A stretch of DNA of 64,000 nt from JAJDUF01 sp965214295. GTDB lineage: Bacteria; Chloroflexota; UBA11872; UBA12225; JAJDUF01. A model generated the notes under the pieces. That model saw only the letters and a program-made list of their open reading frames with translations, was not told where the DNA came from and searched no databases. Where the stretch lies: NCBI GenBank assembly GCA_965214295.1, contig OZ243944.1, positions 1,612,001 through 1,676,000 on the forward strand, written 5' to 3'. A program made the position numbers and the translations under genes. Shown piece after piece: positions 1 to 8,149 of the stretch (within the stretch, counting starts at the first letter, position 1; every line of letters begins with the position of its first letter).

Positions 1-1
1 T

Positions 2-988
2 AGTGAGCCGCTGTACGGCGATTTGATGAGAACCCTGGCGCTGGGCGCGCCGCTGGCAGTGCTCTCGCTCGTGATGACGACCGCCCTGCAGAGCGTCAGC
101 CGGATGCACGCCATCGCTCTGGTGGAAATCTGCGCCAAGACAACCCATACGCTCCTCGGCGTTGGCGCTATCTTGGCGGGACTAGGCTTATCAGGTCTGG
201 TCGGCGCCATCGTCATCAGCCAGGCCGTCGGAGGCCTACTGGGGCTGCTGGCCTACCAGCGCATCCTACACCGCCACCATGCCTTTGCCTCCCTGCCGGC
301 GGTGGTGGCAACGGCGATCACCGTGCCGTGGCGCGCCTACTTTCGCTTCAGCGCCCTGGCCCTCGTGGACAAGAACATCGCTGCGCTCTTCGAGCGGACG
401 CCCTACCTCCTCCTCGACCGCTTCATGCCGCCGGAGCAAGCCGCCTTCTACGACGCCGCTCGCAAAGTGTTCGCGTTCCTCGCCGTCTTTCACGGCGCCG
501 TCGCGCGTAAGCTGCGGGCCGCGCTGGGAGAGCGGAAGGGCCAAGCCGGTCTCAGCGCAGCGCGGACGGTCTTCTGGCGGGTGACGCTCCTGTGGACGCC
601 GCTGGCCCTGGCGCTGGCAGCGGTCCTGACCCTCTGCTTGCCAATCTTCCGCCTGATCCTCAAGCCCGAGGTTTTCCCCTCGCTCACCCTGGTCATCATC
701 TTTGCCCTGCACACCGGGCTGATGGCCCTGGGGGTGGGCTTTGGATCCGTCTTCCTCCTGACGGACCGTATCGGTCTCAATATCGCGATCAAGACGCCGA
801 TCAATCTGGCCTTCCTGCCCCTCGGGGCGCTGCTGGTGATGCAATGGGGCGCCGAAGGGGCGGTACTCTATATGCTGACGGCCTACAGCGTCGGGTACGT
901 GGCCTATCTCAGCCTCCTGGCCTCCAACTGGTTCTGGCAGACCAGCGCCCGGCCGCCTATCGCAGCCAATGAGCCGGTCAGCGCATGA
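2..988 (+). CDS. Polysaccharide flippase (Wzx/MATE-like), 3' part, cut by window start
   Basis: The reading frame is open to the left edge, so the first Met codons (TTG at 23, ATG at 26) are probably internal and the N-terminal part lies outside the window. About 320 residues remain, with roughly eight hydrophobic segments separated by short basic loops, as in the C-terminal two thirds of oligosaccharide flippases, which usually have 420-480 residues and 12-14 helices. The protein would sit in the inner membrane and move lipid-linked sugar units outward. Its stop overlaps the start of the next glycosyltransferase by ATGA (985-988), so the two are translationally coupled in a surface-polysaccharide operon. 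Family assignment rests on topology and context rather than on a short signature. Confidence 0.75.
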   Translation, partial: SEPLYGDLMRTLALGAPLAVLSLVMTTALQSVSRMHAIALVEICAKTTHTLLGVGAILAGLGLSGLVGAIVISQAVGGLLGLLAYQRILHRHHAFASLPAVVATAITVPWRAYFRFSALALVDKNIAALFERTPYLLLDRFMPPEQAAFYDAARKVFAFLAVFHGAVARKLRAALGERKGQAGLSAARTVFWRVTLLWTPLALALAAVLTLCLPIFRLILKPEVFPSLTLVIIFALHTGLMALGVGFGSVFLLTDRIGLNIAIKTPINLAFLPLGALLVMQWGAEGAVLYMLTAYSVGYVAYLSLLASNWFWQTSARPPIAANEPVSA

Positions 989-2103
989 ACGTGCTCCACG
1001 TCTCACCGCTGTTTTTCGGCGCGGACGGCGTTGTAGGGGGCGGCGAGCGCTATGCGCTGGAATTGGCGTTGGCGATGGCCCAGCATACGCCGACGCGGCT
1101 GTTCTCCTTCGCCCAGCGTCCGCGCCGCGAACGACGCGGTGCGCTGGAGATCACCGTGGCGCGTCCGCGGCACTACTTAGGCGGCAAGAACGTCAGCCCG
1201 CTCTCGCTGGCCTTTCTGCCGCACCTTCTCTGGGCCGACGTCATCCACTGCCATCAGGTGCATACCGTCCTGACCGATCTGTGTGTGCTCTTTGGCCGGG
1301 CCTTGGGCAAGCGGATCTTCCTCACCGACCATGCCGGCGGTGGCAAGAACTACGCACATCGCCTCCACACCGTCGAGCGGGCCACCGGCCTCTTACTCGT
1401 CTCGCGGCACAACGCCCGCGGGTTCCGCCGCTGGGCCGACAAGACCACCATTATCTACGGCGGCGTTGACCATCATCGCTTCCTGCCGGGGCACGCCGCG
1501 CGTGTACGCCGCGCGCTCTACGTCGGCCGGATCATCCCGTACAAAGCCATCCACCACTTGATCGAGAGCACGCGACCGACCACCGACGTCCGCATCATCG
1601 GAGCGGTCTACCACGAACGGTACGGCGAGTATCTGCGCCAACTGGCTGCCGGGCGCTCCGTCACGTTCCTACCGGCCCAGCCGCACGACGCCTTGCCCCA
1701 CGAATACCGGACCGCGCGTGTCTCGGTGCTTCCCTCAGTGGAGGTAGACCTGTACGGCAAGCGTTACCCCAAGTCCGAAATCCTAGGGCTGGTCCTCCTG
1801 GAAGCGATGGCTTGCGCCACGCCGGTCATCTGTTCGGCCATCGGGGGGATGCCCGAGCTAGTCGTAGACGGCGAGACCGGCTGTACCGTGCCGCCAGGCG
1901 ACCCGGCGGCGCTCGGCGCCCAGGTCGAGCGCCTCCTCGACGATCCGGCGCTCGCCGCGCGCCTCGGCCAACAGGCCCGCGCGCACGTGCTCGCGCACTT
2001 CACCTGGGACCGCGTCGCCCAGGTCTGCCTGAACGCCTATGTTCCCCGTCATTCCCGCGCAAGCGGGAATCCACGTCTCCCCTGCAGAGCGGGGGGGCCA
2101 TAG
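985..2103 (+). CDS. Glycosyltransferase family 4 (GT-B fold)
   Basis: A 372-residue cytoplasmic glycosyltransferase. The N-terminal half has the GGGERYALELA glycine loop typical of GT4 acceptor-binding domains. The C-terminal half holds the nucleotide-sugar site: YVGRIIPYKAI, then PSVEVDLYGKRYPKSEILGL followed by EAMACATPVI and GGMPELVVDGETG, with the E-x7-E pattern. It probably adds a sugar to a lipid-linked or surface glycan together with the flippase upstream and the second GT4 downstream. The last 20 or so codons (from 2048) are made of a dispersed palindromic repeat (PRHSRASGNPR), so the original stop was probably lost and the tail is unlikely to be functional. Sugar specificity cannot be read from sequence. 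Confidence 0.88.
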   Translation: MNVLHVSPLFFGADGVVGGGERYALELALAMAQHTPTRLFSFAQRPRRERRGALEITVARPRHYLGGKNVSPLSLAFLPHLLWADVIHCHQVHTVLTDLCVLFGRALGKRIFLTDHAGGGKNYAHRLHTVERATGLLLVSRHNARGFRRWADKTTIIYGGVDHHRFLPGHAARVRRALYVGRIIPYKAIHHLIESTRPTTDVRIIGAVYHERYGEYLRQLAAGRSVTFLPAQPHDALPHEYRTARVSVLPSVEVDLYGKRYPKSEILGLVLLEAMACATPVICSAIGGMPELVVDGETGCTVPPGDPAALGAQVERLLDDPALAARLGQQARAHVLAHFTWDRVAQVCLNAYVPRHSRASGNPRLPCRAGGP

Positions 2104-2115
2104 GGTCCCCTGCGA
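2048..2115. repeat. Dispersed palindromic repeat, composite form
   Basis: Contains ATTCCCGCGCAAGCGGGAAT followed by a second hairpin of the type CCCCTGC-AGAGC-GGGGG. The same two-part arrangement, in reverse orientation, is at 60838-60944 and 62313-62400. The first part supplies the C-terminal codons of the glycosyltransferase gene. Confidence 0.8.
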
Positions 2116-2133
2116 AGACAACGGCAGAGGGTC

Positions 2134-3465
2134 ATGCGTATCCTGGTACTCTCCGACAACTTCCCTCCGGCGAACCCCGGTGGCGCTGGCGCGGTAGCCG
2201 CCGCGGTGGCCCAACGCCTGGCGGAGTGGGGCCATGAGATCACCGTCGTGACCTATGGTGCCGCTGATCGCTTCGGTAACATATCTCGCCAGGACGGCCT
2301 GACGGTCCATCGCCTACGCTCGCCGTGGCCGCGCCGGCTGCGGCTCTACCTTTCCTTGCTCCATCCCGGGCTCGTGGCTCAGGTCACGCAGCTGGTCCGC
2401 AAGCTACGGCCGGATGTCGTCCACGCCCACAACCTGCACGAGCACCTCTCGCTGGCCGCCCTGTCCGCCGCGCGTGTCACCGGCGCCCGCCTCATCCTCA
2501 CGGCCCACGACTACCGCCTGTTCTGTCTGACGAAGTTCCTCTGTGCGAGAGAGCCGAGCGTTGGCGGTGAGCGTCAACGCTCGGCCGGGAGTTTGACGGC
2601 GCAGCCCCTCGCCTGTCGCTACTGCGGGCCGCGCCTGCGGTTCTTCCCGGTCCGCAGCCGCCTCATCCGCTGGCTGGTTGACCGCCACGTCGCGGCGCTC
2701 GTCTGCATCAGCGCGGCACAGTGCGCGGCGCTGGCGGCCAACGGCTTCCACCGCGCACCCCTCACGACGATTCACAACGGCGTTGATCCGGCCATGTGCT
2801 GGTCGGCACCAGGAGAGCGCGCGGTTTGGCGTCGACGGTTTGGCCTCGACGAGCGACCGATGATCCTGTTCGGAGGGCGCATCAGTGGCACCAAGGGCGG
2901 CGATCAGCTCGTGCGTGCGCTCGCCGTCGTGCGCTGGCGTGTGGATGCCCAGTTGGCCGTCCTCGGCGACAACACCAACTATCTGCGTTTTCTCGAACGT
3001 CTTGCCGCCAAAGAGGGCGTAGGTGGGCAGGTACACGGCCTCGGCTGGCTCACCGGTGACGATCTCCGGCAAGCGTTCGGCGCTGCTGATGCTGTCGCTA
3101 CGCCCTCCGTCTACCCCGATCCATTCAACCTGATGAACATCGAGGCCATGGCCCACGCGCGGCCGGTCGTCGCGACCTGTTACGGTGGCGCGCCCGAGAT
3201 CGTGGTCCATGGCGAGACCGGCTTCATCGCCGACCCATGGGACGAAGCTACCTTTGGTGACCGCCTCGCGACGGTACTCACCGACCGCCAGCTGGCCCAG
3301 CTGATGGGCGCCGCCGGCCGGCAGCGCGTACTGGACTGCTTCACGCTCGACCGGCAGGTGCGCGCCTACCTGGCCGCGTACCGGGGGGAGACCGCCAGGC
3401 CGAACGGGCCGACCGGCAGCGCGCCGGCGAGTGCGAACATGCGGCCGGCGTCTAGCGAGGGATGA
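2134..3465 (+). CDS. Glycosyltransferase family 4 (GT-B fold)
   Basis: A 443-residue GT4 enzyme. An N-terminal NPGGAGAVAAAVAQRLAEWG motif, the HAHNLHEHLS and TAHDYRLFC motifs, an insert with four cysteines (about residues 136-170, including CRYCGP), and a C-terminal donor domain with LFGGRISGTKGGDQL, TPSVYPDPFNLMNIEAMAHA and YGGAPEIVVHGETGF. The PSVYPDPF-x-E core is the conserved donor-site motif of GT4. The cysteine-containing insert after HDY is common in GT4 proteins of the KanE/WbuB-like type. It starts 30 bp after the previous stop, with an AGAGG-like site upstream, and probably acts on the same polysaccharide. Confidence 0.88.
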   Translation: MRILVLSDNFPPANPGGAGAVAAAVAQRLAEWGHEITVVTYGAADRFGNISRQDGLTVHRLRSPWPRRLRLYLSLLHPGLVAQVTQLVRKLRPDVVHAHNLHEHLSLAALSAARVTGARLILTAHDYRLFCLTKFLCAREPSVGGERQRSAGSLTAQPLACRYCGPRLRFFPVRSRLIRWLVDRHVAALVCISAAQCAALAANGFHRAPLTTIHNGVDPAMCWSAPGERAVWRRRFGLDERPMILFGGRISGTKGGDQLVRALAVVRWRVDAQLAVLGDNTNYLRFLERLAAKEGVGGQVHGLGWLTGDDLRQAFGAADAVATPSVYPDPFNLMNIEAMAHARPVVATCYGGAPEIVVHGETGFIADPWDEATFGDRLATVLTDRQLAQLMGAAGRQRVLDCFTLDRQVRAYLAAYRGETARPNGPTGSAPASANMRPASSEG

Positions 3466-3588
3466 GCGTGGATGTGACCGTGTACGTGCCTTACACTGGC
3501 GGATGACCTCGCCCCTTACCTGCGCCGCCGCTTCCGATGCTGACCACTCCGCCTCACCAACCGCTACCTTCGCGGCGCGGCGTCTGTG

Positions 3589-4326
3589 TTAGCGTCGCTC
3601 GGTGAGCGTGCCGACAAGCCAGAGCGCAGCGCCGGCCATAGCGAGTAGCCCCAGCAGCAGGAACAGGAGCACCGGACCCGGCCCGACTGCAGCGCTGGCG
3701 CCCACAACCGCGGTTATGCTCCCCGCGGCCACGAGCGCGAGCAGGAAGCCGATTCTGTGCGGGTCGAGCAGGAGCCGGAGAGGCGAGCTGCCGGGTGGAA
3801 GGTGGAGCCGCGAGCGCACTCCGGTCGTCAGCATGTCCTCGGCGAGCCGCCGGGTCAGACGCGGCACGTCGTCTGCAACTTGTGTCTCCGCCTGGATGAC
3901 ATCGAGCGCGGTCAGCACCGCTGACCGCCGTAGCGTGGCCGGTAGCGCGCGAGCAGTGGAATCCAGCGTTTGTGCAGCCTGGGCCAGCGCAGTATCCAAA
4001 GTGGCCGCAGCGGAGGAGTGTGCGCGCGGGCGTAGCTGGAGTCGGAGAGACCCACTCAACCGGTACTCAAGGAGGCCGCGCAGGGCATCACCGGCTCGGC
4101 CGGCCGGCCAGGCTCGGCCGAGAACGTACCATGCAGTGCAGTGCCACCGCCGCCCAAGCCCCATTGCCGCGATGAAGATGAGCAAAAAGGGCGCTACCGT
4201 CACTACGTACCACGACGGTGAATGTGGCCAGTCGAGGCAAAGCCCGACGAACAGGACAATACCGGTAGCGACGAACAGAGAGCGCAACCCGTGGATTGGC
4301 TGGTTTTCCAACAGAGACAGCTGCAT
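3589..4326 (-). CDS. Four-helix membrane protein, unknown function
   Basis: A 245-residue protein with two N-terminal hydrophobic helices (about residues 14-32 and 38-58), a central soluble stretch of about 110 residues that is Ala/Leu/Arg-rich and probably helical, and two C-terminal helices (about 192-212 and 217-238) ending in a short basic tail. I do not recognise a family. It is transcribed convergently with the glycosyltransferase genes, so it is not part of that operon. The gene is supported by the clean alternation of membrane and soluble segments. Confidence 0.6.
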   Translation of the reverse strand: MQLSLLENQPIHGLRSLFVATGIVLFVGLCLDWPHSPSWYVVTVAPFLLIFIAAMGLGRRWHCTAWYVLGRAWPAGRAGDALRGLLEYRLSGSLRLQLRPRAHSSAAATLDTALAQAAQTLDSTARALPATLRRSAVLTALDVIQAETQVADDVPRLTRRLAEDMLTTGVRSRLHLPPGSSPLRLLLDPHRIGFLLALVAAGSITAVVGASAAVGPGPVLLFLLLGLLAMAGAALWLVGTLTERR

Positions 4327-4419
4327 ATGCGGGTATCCTTACGCCCATCAGGAGCTTAAGCGGTTTAATGGCAGTATAGGGCAGTTGCTTGGAGTGGTCA
4401 AGAGGGGGGTGGAGACTGG

Positions 4420-4530
4420 CAGGGCCTTTCCACTGTCACCCTGAGCGGAGCGAAGGATCGCTCCCACGTAGCGAGATTCTGCGCTCCGCTCGGAATGACC
4501 GGGTTGGCGGCGACTTTGGAAAGGCCCTGC
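4420..4530. repeat. Dispersed inverted repeat bounded by AGGGCCTTTCC / GGAAAGGCCCT
   Basis: Outer arms CAGGGCCTTTCC and GGAAAGGCCCTG enclose an inner pair CTGAGCGGAGCGAAGGATCG and GCGCTCCGCTCGGAATGAC. Close copies are at 16676-16788 and 60658-60830, all intergenic. Such elements can be mobilised miniature repeats; no transposase is nearby. Confidence 0.85.
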
Positions 4531-4547
4531 CCTATTGCGCCGTGCCG

Positions 4548-4577
4548 TTGACAGGGTAGTGGTGCTACTTGTATACT
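4548..4577 (+). promoter_or_regulatory. Sigma-70-type promoter of the aro operon
   Basis: TTGACA (4548-4553) and TATACT (4572-4577) are separated by 18 bp, close to the bacterial consensus. The expected transcription start near 4583-4585 lies only a few bases before the leader-peptide ATG at 4588, so the leader would be translated from a nearly leaderless end. Confidence 0.8.
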
Positions 4578-4587
4578 CCCGGCGACG

Positions 4588-4656
4588 ATGTGCCGAAACA
4601 CGCTTGTAGTTACTGGCGCGTATTACTTTAGCCGGTTCGGTGCGATACCGGGCTAG
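4588..4656 (+). CDS. Aromatic leader peptide of the aro operon (22 aa)
   Basis: A 22-codon frame, ATG to TAG, containing the run TGAYYFSRFG: codons TAT TAC TTT (4621-4629) and TTC (4636-4638). Four of 22 residues are Tyr or Phe, which is striking next to a gene for the first step of aromatic amino acid synthesis. The frame lies between a good promoter and an intrinsic terminator (4686-4718), the layout of ribosome-mediated attenuators such as the enteric pheA leader. Downstream RNA can fold in alternative ways: AGCCGGT (4630-4636) with ACC-G-GGCT (4647-4654), the hairpin GGGCTA/TAGCCC (4650-4655/4663-4668), an 11-bp helix of 4636-4646 with 4674-4684, and CGATGTG/CACATCG (4586-4592/4671-4677). 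I did not find a classical antiterminator covering the whole terminator arm. Confidence 0.65.
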   Translation: MCRNTLVVTGAYYFSRFGAIPG

Positions 4657-4685
4657 CGAGAGTAGCCCGCCACATCGCATCGGAG

Positions 4686-4718
4686 AGAGCAGGAGTAAAG
4701 TCCTGCTCTTTTTGTTTG
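4686..4718 (+). terminator. Intrinsic terminator/attenuator before aroF
   Basis: A perfect 9-bp stem AGAGCAGGA / TCCTGCTCT with loop GTAAAG is followed by TTTTTGTTTG. It lies 75 bp upstream of the aroF start and downstream of the aro promoter, so it must be regulated or partly read through. Confidence 0.88.
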
Positions 4719-4792
4719 AGCCGCGGCGGCCGCACCGGGAGTAGAACACGAGGACCGAGCGCCGGTCGGCAAGCGGAGGTGAGGAGAGCAGC

Positions 4793-5842
4793 ATGATTAT
4801 CGTGATGCGGCACGGTGCCACAACGGAGGAAATCCTGCACGTCGAGGAGCGCATCAGAGGAGAGGGCTTGCAGCCACACCGTTCCGGTGGAGTGGATACG
4901 ACCGTCATCGGTGTCATCGGCACCCCGACCTACGGGATGTTGGATCGCATGGAGCTACTGCCGGGGGTCGAGCGCGTGACGCCGATAACCAAGCCCTACA
5001 AGCTGGCAGCGCGGGAGTTCACCGCCGCGCCCACCGTGATCGAGGTTGGCGATGTCGCCATTGGGGGCGCTGGCATAGCACTGATGGCCGGGCCGTGTAC
5101 GGTGGAAACCCGCGAGCAGCTCCTGGCGGCGGCGCGCGGCGTACGGACCGCCGGTGCCCACCTCCTGCGCGGCGGGGCCTTCAAGCCGCGCTCCACGCCC
5201 TATAGCTTTCAAGGCCTCCGGGACGAGGGCTTGGAGCTACTGGCCGAAGCGCGGACCGAGACCGGCCTGCCGGTGATTACCGAGGTGATGGAGCCGAGCA
5301 AAGTGCCGGCGGTCTACAAAGTCGCCGACGTACTGCAAATCGGGGCGCGGAATTGCCAAAACTACCCGCTGCTCCACGAGGTCGGCCGCACCGACAAGCC
5401 GGTGATGCTCAAGCGCGGTCCCGGCTGCACGATTGACGAGTGGATCCAGGCGGCCGAGCACATCATGGATCAGGGCAATATGCAGGTGATTCTGTGCGAG
5501 CGCGGGATTAAGAGCTTCGAGTCCTATACCCGCTATACCCTCGATGCCAGCGCCGTTCCCGTCGCCAAGCGCCTGAGCCACCTCCCCGTCGTCGTTGATC
5601 CCAGTCACGCCACCGGCAAGTGGTATCTGGTCAAGCCGATGGCGATGGCCGCTATCGCTGCCGGCGCCGATGGCCTGCTCATCGAGGTGCATCCTAGCCC
5701 GGACACCGCCTTGTGCGATGGCGCCCAGAGCTTGACTATCGAGAACTTCGCCGACCTGGCTGCGAGCGTGCAGCAGGTTGCCCAGGCGATTGGTCGCGGA
5801 CCGGCGGCGCTCCCGGACGCTGCGCCGGTTGCTGCGGGATGA
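4793..5842 (+). CDS. aroF: 3-deoxy-7-phosphoheptulonate (DAHP) synthase
   Basis: Condenses phosphoenolpyruvate and erythrose 4-phosphate, the entry step of the shikimate pathway, in the cytoplasm. At 349 residues it matches the type I-beta family: a ferredoxin-like N-terminal regulatory domain (about residues 1-75, starting MIIVMRHGATTEEI) and a TIM barrel with AGPCTVE, RGGAFKPRSTPYSFQG, GARNCQNYPLL (metal-binding Cys), KRGPG, ILCERG, VVDPSHATG and the late IEVHPSPDTALCDG motif. The start is set by GGAGGTGAGGAG ending 5 bases before ATG. The stop overlaps the aroA start (ATGA, 5839-5842). Expression is likely controlled by the upstream leader peptide and terminator. Confidence 0.95.
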   Translation: MIIVMRHGATTEEILHVEERIRGEGLQPHRSGGVDTTVIGVIGTPTYGMLDRMELLPGVERVTPITKPYKLAAREFTAAPTVIEVGDVAIGGAGIALMAGPCTVETREQLLAAARGVRTAGAHLLRGGAFKPRSTPYSFQGLRDEGLELLAEARTETGLPVITEVMEPSKVPAVYKVADVLQIGARNCQNYPLLHEVGRTDKPVMLKRGPGCTIDEWIQAAEHIMDQGNMQVILCERGIKSFESYTRYTLDASAVPVAKRLSHLPVVVDPSHATGKWYLVKPMAMAAIAAGADGLLIEVHPSPDTALCDGAQSLTIENFADLAASVQQVAQAIGRGPAALPDAAPVAAG

Positions 5843-7242
5843 TCGCCTCCGGTGCTGCCGCCACGGTCGAGCTGCGGAGCGTGCGGGCGCCGACACGCCT
5901 GACGGGCCGAATCGCGGTGCCGGGCGATAAGTCCATCTCCCACCGTGCCATCCTGCTCAATGCGATTGCCACGGGCAGCGCGCGCGTGACCGGCGCCGGG
6001 CTAGGGGCCGATTGCCGCGCGTCCATCGCCAGCATCGAGGCATTGGGCGCCAAGGTATGGCGGTGCTGGCCGGACGGTAGCCTCTCCCCAGCGCTGGCCG
6101 TACCGGATTCGGTCGCCGGCAACGGCGCCGCTCATCGGGTGGCCGACTTGGTGATCGAAGGCGCCGGCGGCGCCGGGCTGCGCGAGCCGGAGGACGTGCT
6201 CGACGCTGCGAATTCGGGCACGACGGCCCGGCTATTGAGCGGCATCTTGGCCGGCCGGCCCTTTTTCTCCGTCCTCACCGGCGACGCCTCGCTGCGGCGC
6301 CGGCCGATGGGCCGGGTGATCGAGCCACTCACCGCGATGGGTGCTTGCATTGTAGGCCGCGACGACAATCGCCGCTTGCCCATGGCGCTGTCACCGGCAC
6401 AGCTGCGGGCCATCGAGTACGAGCTACCCGTTGCCAGTGCCCAGCTCAAGTCGTGTCTGCTGCTCGCTGGCCTCCAGGCCACCGGGACGACGGTTCTGCA
6501 CGAGCCGGCGGCCAGTCGAGATCACACCGAGCGCATGCTCCGGGCGCAGGGCGTCCCGCTCCGAGTCGAGGGCCGGCACCTGACTCTCGCCGGGGAAGCC
6601 GCGCTGGAAGCCGTTGACGTAGCCGTGCCCGGCGATCTCTCCGCTGCTGCATTCTGGCTAGTCGCGGCGCTGCTGCATCCGCGGGCGAGCGTCACCGTCA
6701 AGCAGGTGGGCATCAATCCTGGCCGCACGGGGCTGCTCGACGTACTGACGGAGATGGGCGGCCGTATCACGCTTACCAACCGGCGGCCGGCCGGCGGCGA
6801 GCCGGTGGCCGACATCACGGCCGAATCGAGCCGGCTGCGTGGCGTGCGTGTCGGTGGTGAGCTGATCCCCCGGCTCCTCGACGAAGTGCCCATCCTGGCG
6901 CTGGCGGCCGCGCTGGCGGAAGGAACGACTACGATCCATGACGCCGCCGAGTTGCGCGTCAAGGAATCGGACCGCTTGGCCGCCGTTGCCGGCGAGCTGA
7001 CCGCCCTGGGGGGGCAGGTGGAGGAGCTACCCGACGGCCTGGTCATCCGGGGGACGCGCGACTTGGCCGGTGGCGAGGCCGACGCGCACGGCGACCATCG
7101 GCTCGCCATGATGGCGTGCATCGCTGGACTGGTCAGCACCGGTCCGGTGGTCGTCGGCGGCGCGGAAACGGTCGAGGTCTCCTATCCCGGCTTTTGGCAC
7201 GATCTCGAACACCTCGCACCCGGAGCCGCCCGTGTCCTCTGA
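5839..7242 (+). CDS. aroA: 3-phosphoshikimate 1-carboxyvinyltransferase (EPSP synthase)
   Basis: Transfers the enolpyruvyl group of PEP to shikimate 3-phosphate. The ATG at 5839 overlaps the aroF stop and gives a 467-residue protein of normal length; an in-frame start at 5713 would add a spurious extension inside aroF. Motifs in order: PGDKSISHRAILLNAIA near the N terminus, NSGTTARLLSGILAG, GDASLRRRPMGRVIEPL, SAQLKSCLLLAGL, PGDLSAAAFWLVAA, RLLDEVPILALAAA, RVKESDRLAAVAGEL and DHRLAMMACIAGL. These are the PEP and shikimate-3-phosphate contacts of the family. The 3' end overlaps aroE by 11 bp. Confidence 0.96.
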   Translation: MIASGAAATVELRSVRAPTRLTGRIAVPGDKSISHRAILLNAIATGSARVTGAGLGADCRASIASIEALGAKVWRCWPDGSLSPALAVPDSVAGNGAAHRVADLVIEGAGGAGLREPEDVLDAANSGTTARLLSGILAGRPFFSVLTGDASLRRRPMGRVIEPLTAMGACIVGRDDNRRLPMALSPAQLRAIEYELPVASAQLKSCLLLAGLQATGTTVLHEPAASRDHTERMLRAQGVPLRVEGRHLTLAGEAALEAVDVAVPGDLSAAAFWLVAALLHPRASVTVKQVGINPGRTGLLDVLTEMGGRITLTNRRPAGGEPVADITAESSRLRGVRVGGELIPRLLDEVPILALAAALAEGTTTIHDAAELRVKESDRLAAVAGELTALGGQVEELPDGLVIRGTRDLAGGEADAHGDHRLAMMACIAGLVSTGPVVVGGAETVEVSYPGFWHDLEHLAPGAARVL

Positions 7243-8140
7243 GCTACCGCGCCGCGCCGCAGACACCGTGCGCTTCACGGCGGTAATCGGCTATCCCCTT
7301 GCCCACTCCATCTCCCCTCGCTTCCAGCAGCCGGCGTTCGACCACCTGGGCCTCTCGGTGCTCTACATTGCCCGCGAAACACCGCCGGAGGAGCTACCCG
7401 AGTTTCTGACCGAGCTGCGCGGACCGCAATGGCTGGGAGTGAACGCCACCGTGCCGCACAAGGAGGCCGTCGCCGCTGCCGTTGACGACCTCAGCACGGA
7501 GGCCTGGCTGATCGGCGCCGTGAATACGGTCCGGAAAGCCGGCGCCCGGCTCGTCGGACACAATACCGACGCCGCTGGCTTCCTCCGTGGCCTCACCGCC
7601 GCCGCGTGCGACCCACAGGGAGTATCGGCGCTGATTCTGGGCGCGGGCGGCGCGGCGCGGGCGGTCGCGGTGGCCCTCCTGCAAGCCGGCGCCCGGCACG
7701 TGACCATCGCCAACCGCACCGGGCGCCGGGCCGAGCGTCTGGTTGCCACTTTATCTGCCACCTTCGACGTTGCCCGCTTGGCTGCCGGCCCGCTCCGGGC
7801 AGCGGCGGTACGTCCGGTGCTCCAAGGCGTCGACCTGCTGGTCAACACGACCACGGTCGGCATGGCGCATGGGCCGGCGGCCGCAGCCTCACCGCTGGCC
7901 GACGTGCTCTTGGCGCAGCTATCACCGGGGGCGCTCGTCTACGACCTGATCTATAACCCGGCCGAGACTCCGCTGCTCCAGGCGGCGCGGACACAGGGGT
8001 ACCGCACGCAGGGCGGCCTACCGATGCTGATTTACCAAGGCGCAGCCTCGTTCGAGTTGTGGACCGGGCAGCCGGCGCCGGTCGAGTTGATGATGGCGCA
8101 CGGCCGGCAAGCGATGGCCGAGCGCGGGCCGGCCGGGTAG
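7232..8140 (+). CDS. aroE: Shikimate dehydrogenase
   Basis: Reduces 3-dehydroshikimate to shikimate with NADPH. 302 residues from a GTG start that lies inside the end of aroA, which implies translational coupling. Visible motifs: GYPLAHSISPRFQQPAF (substrate-binding Ser pair), VNATVPHKEAV with the catalytic Lys, GAVNTVRK, GHNTDAAGF with the catalytic Asp, the dinucleotide loop LGAGGAARAV, NRTGRRAERL for the NADP phosphate, VNTTTVGM, YDLIYNPAETPLL, and GLPMLIYQGAASFELWTG at the C terminus. Length and motif order are typical. Confidence 0.96.
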   Translation: MSSELPRRAADTVRFTAVIGYPLAHSISPRFQQPAFDHLGLSVLYIARETPPEELPEFLTELRGPQWLGVNATVPHKEAVAAAVDDLSTEAWLIGAVNTVRKAGARLVGHNTDAAGFLRGLTAAACDPQGVSALILGAGGAARAVAVALLQAGARHVTIANRTGRRAERLVATLSATFDVARLAAGPLRAAAVRPVLQGVDLLVNTTTVGMAHGPAAAASPLADVLLAQLSPGALVYDLIYNPAETPLLQAARTQGYRTQGGLPMLIYQGAASFELWTGQPAPVELMMAHGRQAMAERGPAG

Positions 8141-8149
8141 GAAGGTGCC

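Noticed and set aside
4584..4718. T-box or other riboswitch before aroF
   Set aside because: I see no T-box sequence (such as the GGGUGGNACCGCG element) or specifier loop; a Tyr/Phe-rich frame and terminator explain the region better, though covariation data would settle it.
5713..5838. N-terminal extension of aroA within aroF
   Set aside because: The extra 42 residues are not in EPSP synthases; ATG 5839 overlaps the aroF stop as ATGA and fits the family length.
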